Positions 6,972-14,471 of a stretch of 64,000 nt of DNA are shown here, piece after piece; the first letter of the stretch is position 1; every line of letters starts with the position of its first letter. The DNA is from Ruminococcaceae bacterium OttesenSCG-928-I18 (GTDB taxonomy: Bacteria > Bacillota > Clostridia > Oscillospirales > Ruminococcaceae): NCBI GenBank assembly GCA_030266325.1, contig JAJDHT010000003.1, positions 1-64,000 of the forward strand, given 5' to 3'. The notes beneath the pieces are model-generated. The model saw nothing but the letters and a program-made list of their open reading frames with translations, did not search any database and was not told the DNA's origin. Both the position numbers and the translations under genes were made by a program.

Positions 6972-8516
6972 ATGAGCTTTCCTGTAATGAAAGGTGCCAG
7001 CTACGCCCTGGTTCAGTGCAACGATATGGTAATCCATCAGGGCAGCACCCAGACCAGCGAAATGCGCCTCAATCCCGATTCAGAGCACCTGAAAGAGCTG
7101 CCAAAGCACCTGCGCAGCTTCGAGGATTGTGTCGCTTACCCACCCAACCAGTCCTACATCGGCAACCTGCCCCCGCGCGAGATGAAAGAGATATCGCGCC
7201 CGTGGTATGAAAACCCCGTGAGTGGGGCAACACGAGAGGGAAAATACGGCGAGATCATGCCCCAGGACGAGTTTCTTGGCTGCATGAAGGCCGTGGATAT
7301 GTTTGACCTGGTGGTCTTGGAAGAGAGCTTCCAGAGCGCCGTAAAAGAGAAGCTGACGGCCCACCCGGTCATTGGCAAATACTGGGTGACGCTCGGCACC
7401 CTCGATAAAAACCCCGGCACCACCGAGCAGATCAAGGAGCTGGTGGACGGCCACAAAGCCGAACCCATGTACCTTGACGACAAGCTCGTGGGCTGCGTGA
7501 AGAAAGCGCACGACTTTGACGCGGCGCTCTCTGAGCACGTGATGTTTGAAAACCTCGCGGGCAAGGCCTCGGCCGCGTTTGCGCTGGCGCTTCTGTTCGC
7601 CAAAACGGACCTCACGCCCGAGGGTGTGCAGTACATCATCGAGTGCAGCGAAGAGGCCTGCGGAGATATGAACCAGCGCGGCGGCGGCAACTTCGCCAAG
7701 GCGATTGGGGAAATCTGCGGCTGCAAGAACGCCACCGGCAGCGACACGCGCAGCTTCTGTGCGGGCCCGGCCCACGCGCTTGTGGAGGCCTCCGCCCTCG
7801 TGGGCGCCGGCGTCTATGAAGAGGTGGTGGTGCTGGCTGGCGGCGCCACGGCAAAGCTTGGCCTCAACGCCAAAGACCATGTGAAAAAGGGCCTGCCCGT
7901 CATCGAGGACTGCCTCGGTGCCTTCGCGGTCAACATCGGAGAAAACGACGGCAAGAGCCCTGTCATCCGCACCGACATCGTCGGCCGGCACACCATCGGC
8001 TCCGGCGCTTCGCCCCAGGCCGTCATGCAGGCCATCGTGGCAGATCCCCTGGACCGCGCCGGCATGACCCTCAAGGACGTGGACACCTATTCGGTGGAGA
8101 TGCAGAACCCCGAGATCACCGAGCCCGCAGGCGCCGGCGACGTACCTTCGGCCAACTACAAGATGATCGCGGCTCTCGGCGTCATGAAAAAGGTGTTCGA
8201 GAAGAGCGAACTCAACAACGTGGTGGAGAGCATCGGCATGCCCGGTTTTGCCCCCACGCAGGGCCATATCCCGTCGGGCGTGCCCTTCCTGGGGTACTGC
8301 AAGGATATGATGCTCGAAGGAAAAGTCAACCGTGCGATGATCGTGGGCAAGGGCAGTCTGTTCCTTGGCCGTCTCACGAACCTTTTCGATGGTGTTTCGT
8401 TTATTGTGGAGAAAAACAACGGGGAAGCGGACAGCGGCGCCGGCGGCACGGACAAAGAGACCATCCGCCAGATGGTGGCCGAAGCGATGAAAGACTTCGC
8501 TGCTTCCTTGAAATAA
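6972..8516 (+). CDS. grdC: Glycine reductase protein C, beta subunit GrdC
   Basis: Large subunit of protein C, which accepts the carboxymethyl group from GrdA as an enzyme-bound acetyl thioester and releases acetyl phosphate with GrdD. It is 514 aa with a thiolase/KAS-III-like C-terminal half (for example NQRGGGNFAKAIGEICGCKN, FCAGPAHALVEASALVGAG, GFAPTQGHIPSGVPFLG). The N-terminus SFPVMKGASYALVQCNDMV is typical of the family. The ATG is preceded by CGGAGGTGAATCA. It lies 72 bases after grdB, beyond the 13-bp stem-loop, and 43 bases before grdD. Confidence 0.95.
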   Translation: MSFPVMKGASYALVQCNDMVIHQGSTQTSEMRLNPDSEHLKELPKHLRSFEDCVAYPPNQSYIGNLPPREMKEISRPWYENPVSGATREGKYGEIMPQDEFLGCMKAVDMFDLVVLEESFQSAVKEKLTAHPVIGKYWVTLGTLDKNPGTTEQIKELVDGHKAEPMYLDDKLVGCVKKAHDFDAALSEHVMFENLAGKASAAFALALLFAKTDLTPEGVQYIIECSEEACGDMNQRGGGNFAKAIGEICGCKNATGSDTRSFCAGPAHALVEASALVGAGVYEEVVVLAGGATAKLGLNAKDHVKKGLPVIEDCLGAFAVNIGENDGKSPVIRTDIVGRHTIGSGASPQAVMQAIVADPLDRAGMTLKDVDTYSVEMQNPEITEPAGAGDVPSANYKMIAALGVMKKVFEKSELNNVVESIGMPGFAPTQGHIPSGVPFLGYCKDMMLEGKVNRAMIVGKGSLFLGRLTNLFDGVSFIVEKNNGEADSGAGGTDKETIRQMVAEAMKDFAASLK

Positions 8517-8559
8517 CAAGATCCATAATAGAGAGACCTCGGAAAGGAGGCTAGACCCT

Positions 8560-9723
8560 ATGGAAGACAAATTGAAAGGCACCATAGCCGAAGTGTTTAA
8601 CGAGATTGCAGAAGGCCTTTCGACCGGCAGTTTTGGTAAACGCGTGCGCGTTGGCTTGACACTGATGGGCAGCGAACACGGCGAAGAGGAGATGCTGCGC
8701 GGTGCCGAACAGGCTCAAAGTTCCGACTCATCCATCGAGGTCGTTGTCATCGGCTCCGCCCACGACACCGAGCTGGAACTGATTGAAGTGGCCACGCCCG
8801 AAGAAGGGCACGAAAAGATGGACGCGATGCTGGAAAGCGGGACGTTGGACGCCGCCGTGACCATGCATTACAGCTTCCCCATCGGCGTGTCCACCGTGGG
8901 ACGTGTCATCACCCCGGGTAAGGGCCGCAGCATGTATGTGGCCAACACCACGGGTACCTCGGACACCGACCGCGTGAGCGCCATGCTGAAGAATGCCATC
9001 GCGGGCATCGCCGTTGCCAAGGCCTGCGGCAACAAAAACCCCACGGTGGGTATCCTCAATATCGAAGGGGCCCGCCAGCTGGAGCGCAGCCTGCTGAAAC
9101 TCAAAGAGAACGGCTACGGCATCAACTTCACCCAGAGCGCCCGCGCCGACGGCGGCGTGACCATGCGCGGCAACGACCTGTTGCAGGGCGTGCCCGACAT
9201 CATGGTCATGGACAGCCTGACCGGCAACGTCGTCATCAAGGTGATGAGTTCCTTCATGACCGGCGGCAGCTATGAGGGTATTGGCGACGCCTACGGCCCC
9301 GGTGTGGGCGAAGGGTACGACCGCATCATCAACATCATCTCCCGCGCTTCGGGCGGCCCGGTGGTGGCAGGCGCATTGCGCTATGCCGGCGCCTGTGCCC
9401 GCGGCAAAGTGCTGGACAAGGTGAACGAAGAGTTCAAGGCCGCCAAGAAGGCGGGCCTGAACGATATCCTTGACGGTTTTGCCAAAGCGGCCGAAGCTGG
9501 AAAAGGTGGCGGGGAAGAGGACGTAAAGCCGCCGCCTGAGAAGGTGACGACCGAAGAGCTGACCGGTGTGGAAATCCTGGTCTTGGAAGATGCAGTCAAA
9601 GTACTGTGGAAAAAGGGCATCTATGCCACGAGCGGCATGGGCTGCACCGGCCCTGTGATCATGGTGGCCGGCGAGGACGCCGAAGCCGCAGAGGCGGCGC
9701 TCAAAGAAGCAGATTTCCTCTAG
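8560..9723 (+). CDS. grdD: Glycine reductase protein C, alpha subunit GrdD
   Basis: Alpha subunit of protein C (387 aa), with a PlsX-like phosphate-acyl transferase fold, forming acetyl phosphate from the enzyme-bound acetyl group. Recognisable parts: GLTLMGSEHGEEEMLRGA near the N-terminus, MHYSFPIGVSTVGRVITPGK, GPGVGEGYDRIINIISRASG, and the C-terminal SGMGCTGPVIMVAGEDAEAA containing the Cys of the family. Acetyl phosphate gives ATP through acetate kinase, which is not in this window. The start follows GGAAAGGAGG. This is the last gene of the operon; a strong terminator follows. Confidence 0.95.
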   Translation: MEDKLKGTIAEVFNEIAEGLSTGSFGKRVRVGLTLMGSEHGEEEMLRGAEQAQSSDSSIEVVVIGSAHDTELELIEVATPEEGHEKMDAMLESGTLDAAVTMHYSFPIGVSTVGRVITPGKGRSMYVANTTGTSDTDRVSAMLKNAIAGIAVAKACGNKNPTVGILNIEGARQLERSLLKLKENGYGINFTQSARADGGVTMRGNDLLQGVPDIMVMDSLTGNVVIKVMSSFMTGGSYEGIGDAYGPGVGEGYDRIINIISRASGGPVVAGALRYAGACARGKVLDKVNEEFKAAKKAGLNDILDGFAKAAEAGKGGGEEDVKPPPEKVTTEELTGVEILVLEDAVKVLWKKGIYATSGMGCTGPVIMVAGEDAEAAEAALKEADFL

Positions 9724-9752
9724 AAGTAGCAGACCTTTCATTACACAAAGCG

Positions 9753-9790
9753 AAAACCTTCCATTGGCTAGCGCCAGTGGAAGGTTTTTT
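9753..9790 (+). terminator. Intrinsic terminator of the grd operon
   Basis: AAAACCTTCCATTGGC pairs with GCCAGTGGAAGGTTTT (one G-T pair) around a 4-base loop and runs into six T. It closes the operon 30 bases after grdD. Confidence 0.92.
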
Positions 9791-9846
9791 CTGTGCACAT
9801 CATTCATGATTTCTATAGAAAATAACAATACATCGAAATAAACGAT

Positions 9847-9875
9847 TTCCCTTTTTGCTTTTTGTGCGGTACAAT
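9847..9875 (+). promoter_or_regulatory. Possible promoter of the AhpD/CMD-like gene
   Basis: TTCCCT (9847-9852) and TACAAT (9870-9875) are 17 bases apart, 44 bases before the ATG. The -35 box is weak, but a separate promoter is needed because a terminator lies just upstream. Confidence 0.4.
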
Positions 9876-9919
9876 TAATAAGGCACCGGGCCAAAAAAGA
9901 ACAGAAGGAGAAAGAGAAA

Positions 9920-10279
9920 ATGGCAGAACAGATGGGAAGCACCACAGAGCGTGTGGAGAGACTGAACGAGAGTTTAAAAGGGTATTGGGACGCTTCGCCC
10001 GAAGTGATTGGTGCGTTCAAGCAGCTGAGAAAAGCCGCTTGCAACGAAGAGGGCGCGCTGGATTTCAAGACGAAAGAGTGTATCGCTATAGCGGTCTCCA
10101 TTGCGCGCAAGTGTGAGCCTTGCATCCTGTCGCATCTGGAGGTGGGCATAAAGGCGGGCGTCACGCGCGAGGAGCTGGTCGAGGCGGGAAACATTGCCGT
10201 GCTCTTGTGCGGAGGCCCAGGATATGCCTATGCCACCTTCGCGCTGGAGGCCTATGACGACCTGGTGGCGGGCAAGTAA
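9920..10279 (+). CDS. Carboxymuconolactone decarboxylase/AhpD-family protein
   Basis: All-helical protein of 119 aa with the AhpD-type redox motif, here SIARKCEPCILSHLEVGIKA (CxxC followed by His), then GVTREELVEAGNIAVLLCGG. Family members with CxxC-(x)3-H reduce peroxides or shuttle thiol electrons; true decarboxylases lack this motif, so a thiol-dependent redox role is likely. Its CEPC is the same tetrapeptide as in TrxA of the neighbouring glycine reductase operon, so TrxB/TrxA might serve it; that is inference. It has its own promoter region and is convergent with the downstream aminotransferase gene. Confidence 0.85.
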   Translation: MAEQMGSTTERVERLNESLKGYWDASPEVIGAFKQLRKAACNEEGALDFKTKECIAIAVSIARKCEPCILSHLEVGIKAGVTREELVEAGNIAVLLCGGPGYAYATFALEAYDDLVAGK

Positions 10280-10312
10280 AGAGAGAAAAACATAAAGGCG
10301 CCTTTCAGTGCG

Positions 10313-11473
10313 TTACGACCTCTTGGACAAAATGCCGGCCACCGCCGAGAGGCAGGCGTCGATCTCTTCTTCGGTGTTGAAATGGCTGGGAGAAAAACGC
10401 ACGGTACCCTGGGGAAAGGTGCCCAGGGTCTTGTGTGCATTGGGCGCGCAGTGTAACCCGCAACGGGTGAGAATATTGTATTCGTCGGCCAGGCGGAAGG
10501 ATATTTCGGCGTTGTCCAGCAGAGGAAAATCGACCGAGACGATCGGCGCACGGTTTTGCCAGTCGGAATGGCCGATTATGTTCGCCTGGGGCAGGGCACC
10601 CAGCCCCTCGCCAAGGCGCTGTGCCAGGGAGAGCTCGCGGCGCCGCAGGGCATCCATCCCCTTTTCTTCAAGGTAGGTCAGGGAGGCGTTCAATCCGTAG
10701 ATCCCGGGCAGGTTCATGGTGCCCGGCTCATACCGGTCCGGCAGGAAGGCGGGTACACTTTCGGAATCGGAGATGCTGCCTGTGCCTCCCGAAAGCAGGG
10801 GCTGCACCTCTTCCGCCATTTCGTCCCGGATGACAAACCCGCCGATTCCCTGGGGCCCCAGCAAGCTTTTGTGGCCGGTGAAAGCGAGGGCGTCGATGTG
10901 CATTTCCTGCATATGCAGGGGGAAGACCCCGGCGGTTTGTGCCGCGTCCAGCACAAAAAACAGGCCATGCCGTTGGCAGATTTTCCCAAGCTCTGTGATG
11001 GGCAGTAAGGTACCGCAGACATTTGACGCATGCAGGACAAAAAGGGCCTTCGTCGCCGGTTCTATGTTGTTTGTCACCTGATCCAATAAAAGTCGGCCTT
11101 CGTTGTCACAGGGCAGGCGGGTAAAGCGGACACCCTGGCTTTCCATCTGCACCAAAGGGCGCATCAGGCCGTTGTGTTCCATGCTGCTCACCAGGACATG
11201 GTCGCCCGGCCGCAGGAGGCCTTTGATCAAGAGGTTCAGTGAGGTGGTGACGTTGGGCGTGAAGATCACATTTTTGCTTTTGGGAAACCCGAACAATTTC
11301 GCCAGCTTCTCTCTGGTTTCAATCACGACGCCGGCGGCTGAGTACGCGCCTTCATAGCTTCCCCGGTTGACGTTGCAGCCGATGTCCTCGATGAAAAAAC
11401 GCATGGCATCCACCACGCCGGGCGCTTTGGGAAAAGAGGTGCTCGCATTGTCCAGATAGATTTGCTCTCTCAT
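10313..11473 (-). CDS. Class V aminotransferase, cysteine desulfurase-like, selenium-cluster type
   Basis: PLP-dependent enzyme of 386 aa. IYLDNASTSFPKAP at the N-terminus, SSMEHNGLMRPL, the PLP pocket DAAQTAG, the lysine in FTGHKSLLGPQGIGG and the C-terminal LTRCGLHCAPNAHKTLG support cysteine desulfurase/selenocysteine lyase activity. The C-terminal RCGLHCAP loop carries the candidate nucleophilic Cys and matches the subfamily often encoded beside YedF-like and DUF3343 genes in selenium-using Firmicutes (am_tr_V_EF2568 type, from memory). It would release sulfur or selenium from cysteine or selenocysteine for carrier proteins. It is divergent from the yedE-yedF-DUF3343 operon. The start ATG has GAGGA upstream. 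Confidence 0.88.
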   Translation of the reverse strand: MREQIYLDNASTSFPKAPGVVDAMRFFIEDIGCNVNRGSYEGAYSAAGVVIETREKLAKLFGFPKSKNVIFTPNVTTSLNLLIKGLLRPGDHVLVSSMEHNGLMRPLVQMESQGVRFTRLPCDNEGRLLLDQVTNNIEPATKALFVLHASNVCGTLLPITELGKICQRHGLFFVLDAAQTAGVFPLHMQEMHIDALAFTGHKSLLGPQGIGGFVIRDEMAEEVQPLLSGGTGSISDSESVPAFLPDRYEPGTMNLPGIYGLNASLTYLEEKGMDALRRRELSLAQRLGEGLGALPQANIIGHSDWQNRAPIVSVDFPLLDNAEISFRLADEYNILTRCGLHCAPNAHKTLGTFPQGTVRFSPSHFNTEEEIDACLSAVAGILSKRS

Positions 11474-11717
11474 AGTGTCCTCGGTTTTCAGTGATTTTTG
11501 TTTAGTTGAAGTCGCTATGTATCTTATTGTACACGGGACCTCTTGTTCATGCTACCGCTATAGATAAAAACGATAAAAGTACATGCTCCATTGAGAATAT
11601 CTATTTCCCTTTTGGCCGTGGTTTCGCTATCATGGTAAAGGTGGTTTGGCACAATTAGGATTGGCTACGCTTGGTGCTAAGCGGCCTTTTATGGGTATTG
11701 TATTGGGAGGAAAAAAG

Positions 11718-12821
11718 ATGTCGACAAGAAATCAGAGAATTTTACTGCTCGTGACGGGGCTGGTTATCGGGGCGATTGCGGTGGCCCTGGTTTGGTTCGG
11801 AAACCCCAAGAACATGGGGTTTTGCATCGCCTGTTTCATAAGGGATATTGCCGGGGGCATCGGTCTGCACCGTGCCGAGCCCGTGCAGTACATCCGGCCT
11901 GAAATCATCGGTATGGTTTTGGGTACCTTCCTGGTTGCGGCCGGGGCCAAAGAGTTCAAGGTGCGCGGAGGTTCCTCTCCGGTTTTGCGCTTTGTGCTTG
12001 GGTTTGTCATGATGGTGGGGGCCTTGATGTTCCTTGGATGCCCGCTGAGAATGATTCTCAGGCTGGCCGGGGGCGACATGAATGCCCTGTTCGGGCTGGC
12101 CGGATTTGTGGGCGGTATTCTGGTGGGAATTTTCTTCCTGAACCGGGGTTTTACCCTGAAGCGTACCTATACCATGCCCGTTCTGGAAGGGTTTGCCCTG
12201 CCCGCGGGCGTGGTGGCGCTTTTGCTCTTCCTGGTTGCGGGGGCCAGTTTCCTGTTTTTCAGCGTTGAGGGCCCCGGTTCAATGCATGCGCCGGTTGCCA
12301 TTGCCCTGGTTGCAGGGCTTGTGGTGGGTGCGTTGGCACAGCGTTCTCGTCTTTGCATGGCGGGGGGCATACGTGACGTTTTGCTGTTTAAAGACCCCAC
12401 CCTGCTTTTGGGTTTCCTGGGAATCTTTGCGGCCGCACTCGTCGGTAACCTGGCACTGGGATATTTCAATCTCGGCTTTGCAGACCAGCCGGTAGCACAC
12501 ACCGATGGCGTGTGGAATTTCCTCGGCATGGTGGTTGTGGGCTTCGCCGCTGTATTGCTGGGCGGCTGCCCGCTGCGCCAGTTGGTTTTGGCGGGGGAGG
12601 GCAACTCCGATTCTGTGCTCACGGTACTGGGTATGCTGGTGGGCGCGGCCTGCTGCCACAACTTTAAGCTCGCCTCTTCGGCCGAGGGCCCCACGCCGAA
12701 CGGAAAAATTGCGGTTATCATCGGTCTGGTGATCCTGGTGCTGGTAGCCGTTTTGAACTCAGAACTTCTGAAGAAAAAAGTGGGCGCCTCTTCCGGGAAA
12801 GGGGCGGCGCAGGCCGAATGA
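11718..12821 (+). CDS. yedE: YedE-type selenium-metabolism membrane protein (YeeE/YedE family)
   Basis: Polytopic membrane protein, about 367 aa, with two internally homologous halves. Each half carries a Cys-containing motif pair: GFCIACFIRD with FLGCPLRMILR, and RSRLCMAGGIRD with LGGCPLRQLVL. This duplicated Cys pattern is shared with YeeE/TsuA thiosulfate transporters and with the YedE/FdhT group tied to selenium use. Probably it imports a selenium (or sulfur) compound. I start at ATG 11718 behind GGGAGG; the upstream ATG-like start at 11646 has no good ribosome site. It is first in an operon with yedF and the DUF3343 gene. Confidence 0.88.
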   Translation: MSTRNQRILLLVTGLVIGAIAVALVWFGNPKNMGFCIACFIRDIAGGIGLHRAEPVQYIRPEIIGMVLGTFLVAAGAKEFKVRGGSSPVLRFVLGFVMMVGALMFLGCPLRMILRLAGGDMNALFGLAGFVGGILVGIFFLNRGFTLKRTYTMPVLEGFALPAGVVALLLFLVAGASFLFFSVEGPGSMHAPVAIALVAGLVVGALAQRSRLCMAGGIRDVLLFKDPTLLLGFLGIFAAALVGNLALGYFNLGFADQPVAHTDGVWNFLGMVVVGFAAVLLGGCPLRQLVLAGEGNSDSVLTVLGMLVGAACCHNFKLASSAEGPTPNGKIAVIIGLVILVLVAVLNSELLKKKVGASSGKGAAQAE

Positions 12822-12911
12822 AGCACATTGCCTGCAGCGAGTTACGGGGTAGTAGACCCCCTACTGGCGGGATAGAAAAACGATAAAAAGCAGTGAGAAA
12901 GGACGAGTGAG

Positions 12912-13127
12912 ATGGCGGAAGTGATTGATGCGCGTGGGCGTTCCTGCCCCGAGCCGGTGTTGCTGACAAAAAAAGCCGTGGCGACAAAGCAGGACAGTTA
13001 CGAGGTGCTTGTGGACAGCCGCACGGCGATGCAAAATGTGACGCGGTTTGCCACGAGTGTGGGATATAAGGTGGATGTCACGCAGCAGGACGACGATTAT
13101 CGGCTTGTGCTGCGTGCAGAAGGGTAA
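12912..13127 (+). CDS. yedF: YedF/TusA-like sulfur (selenium) carrier protein
   Basis: 71-aa SirA/TusA-fold protein. The signature DARGRSCPEPVLLTKKAV contains the CPxP active-site Cys near residue 12. TusA-type proteins accept persulfide sulfur from cysteine desulfurases; the YedF branch co-occurs with selenium traits, and here it lies between yedE and the DUF3343 gene. It probably carries persulfide/selenide from the divergent aminotransferase towards SelD (SelD is not in the window). It is shorter than fused YedF proteins of about 200 aa, so this is the single-domain form. Confidence 0.88.
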   Translation: MAEVIDARGRSCPEPVLLTKKAVATKQDSYEVLVDSRTAMQNVTRFATSVGYKVDVTQQDDDYRLVLRAEG

Positions 13128-13132
13128 ACCAG

Positions 13133-13378
13133 ATGACGGATACGTATGTCGCCACCTTCTTTTCCCATTATGACGCCGTCCGGTTTTCCAAAAATGCGCA
13201 GGACATGGGCATCCGGGTCAAACTGATGCCGGTGCCCCGAAAAGTGAGCTCTTCCTGTGGAACGGGAGCGGTATTCGAGACGGATCAAACGGATTACGCA
13301 AGTTTCGCACAGGAGGGCGTGGATAAAATTTATCTTTTTCGCGAAGAAACCTATACTCTGGTTTTTGAAACTGAGTGA
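13133..13378 (+). CDS. DUF3343 small protein, putative Se/S carrier
   Basis: 81-aa protein of the DUF3343 family: N-terminal YVATFFSHYDAVRFSKNAQD, the Cys-containing SSSCGTGAVF in the middle, C-terminal YLFREETYTLVFETE. The biochemical role is not established; the family is one of the comparative-genomics candidates for selenium metabolism and often adjoins YedF and the class V aminotransferase, as here. The conserved Cys suggests a thiol or selenide carrier. It begins 5 bases after yedF, so it is cotranscribed. Confidence 0.85.
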   Translation: MTDTYVATFFSHYDAVRFSKNAQDMGIRVKLMPVPRKVSSSCGTGAVFETDQTDYASFAQEGVDKIYLFREETYTLVFETE

Positions 13379-13402
13379 TTGCGCGGCAGGGAACAGAAGA
13401 AC

Positions 13403-13461
13403 AAACGGTAAGAAGGCAGCTCAAAAGAGAAGGCAGCTCAAAAGCTGCCTTCTTACCGTTT
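13403..13461. terminator. Bidirectional 19-bp inverted repeat with a duplicated arm
   Basis: Bases 13403-13421 (AAACGGTAAGAAGGCAGCT) pair perfectly with 13443-13461. The 21-base loop contains a second copy of AGAAGGCAGCT, so a shorter hairpin with the same right arm is also possible. It lies between the selenium operon and the convergent methyltransferase gene and probably ends both transcripts, although neither side has a long T-run. Confidence 0.65.
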
Positions 13462-13520
13462 GCTGGGAAAACCCGGGTATGCGTAACCCGGTACCTCTTG
13501 TCATGTGCCGTCCCCAAAAA

Positions 13521-14459
13521 CTATTTCACCAGTTCCACCCAGAATTCGAACAGCAGGTCGGTTTTTCCATCCAAAACCGGCCAGATAGTGTAGTCAGACC
13601 AGGGTTTTTCATTGGCATTGTACCAATCGATCAGTTGGGCGAAACTCTCTTCGGTGAACGTGTGGTAGTGGATGTCGGGCCCATGGCCGTCGAGGAAGGC
13701 TTCGTATTTTTGCCGGCTGTTGTGCCAATTGTGCGCCGTTTCGTAGAGTTCGTCAGAAAAGATGGCGTATTCGCTGAAGTCCATCAGGTCGAACACATAG
13801 CGCTCATAGTTGTACTGGCGGTAATCCTCCACCAAATGCCGGAGGCTGGTGGTGGCACGGGGCTTGTCCAGGGTGTACTCCTTGTGAGGCACAACGAGGA
13901 AAAATCGGCCCCCGGGCTTCAACTTCCGGTATGCGAGGGAGAGCACTCCTATGGGGTCGTAGGTGTGCTCGATGGAGTGGGCGCTCGCCAGAAAATCATA
14001 CGCTTCGTCGGGCAGGCCCTGCATGTGGTTTAAATCGGTTTGGTAATGAACGGGAACAAATTCCCCCTCGTAGCCGGTGGTGCAGCCTTCTCCGACTTTA
14101 AAAGGGTCGGCATACGTTAAGTGGCAACCCAAGGGGAAGGGCATGGGCTGCGCGGCAGCGCCGAATTCCACCCCTTTTCCCCGGTAATGCTGGAGCAGGT
14201 AAGCCCTTGCCTCACTGAAATTGTTTGTGTCCTCAAGCCGGCCCGGCGGGTAACACAGCGGGTAGGAAAGAGGCAGAGAGGCGGTTTCTTCGGCATTCAC
14301 GGTCTCTACGAGGGACGCGTCGAAAAGCCCGTTTGAGTAAAACTCAATCGAGGCAATCCAGTGTTTTTCCCCATTGCGCACGAAATAGTTCTGCCCGTTG
14401 TAGGGTGGCTCGTTGCAACACAAAAGACGATCCGAAGAGGGGTGAAATAAAGCGTCCAA
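13521..14459 (-). CDS. SAM-dependent class I methyltransferase domain protein, unknown substrate
   Basis: 312 aa. A Rossmann-type core starts at GKGVEFGAAAQPMPFPLGC (motif I is atypical, EFGAAAQP instead of ExGxGxG), followed by FLASAHSIEHTYDPIGVLSL (motif IV with Glu-His) and RKLKPGGRFFLVVPHKEYT (motif V/VI), which are typical Methyltransf_11/23 signatures. The N-terminal 90 residues match nothing I recognise. The start is TTG 14459 after AAGGAGG. It sits 12 bases after gdhA on the same strand and is probably cotranscribed. Substrate unknown. Confidence 0.75.
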   Translation of the reverse strand: MDALFHPSSDRLLCCNEPPYNGQNYFVRNGEKHWIASIEFYSNGLFDASLVETVNAEETASLPLSYPLCYPPGRLEDTNNFSEARAYLLQHYRGKGVEFGAAAQPMPFPLGCHLTYADPFKVGEGCTTGYEGEFVPVHYQTDLNHMQGLPDEAYDFLASAHSIEHTYDPIGVLSLAYRKLKPGGRFFLVVPHKEYTLDKPRATTSLRHLVEDYRQYNYERYVFDLMDFSEYAIFSDELYETAHNWHNSRQKYEAFLDGHGPDIHYHTFTEESFAQLIDWYNANEKPWSDYTIWPVLDGKTDLLFEFWVELVK

Positions 14460-14471
14460 AGAAAAGCCTCC

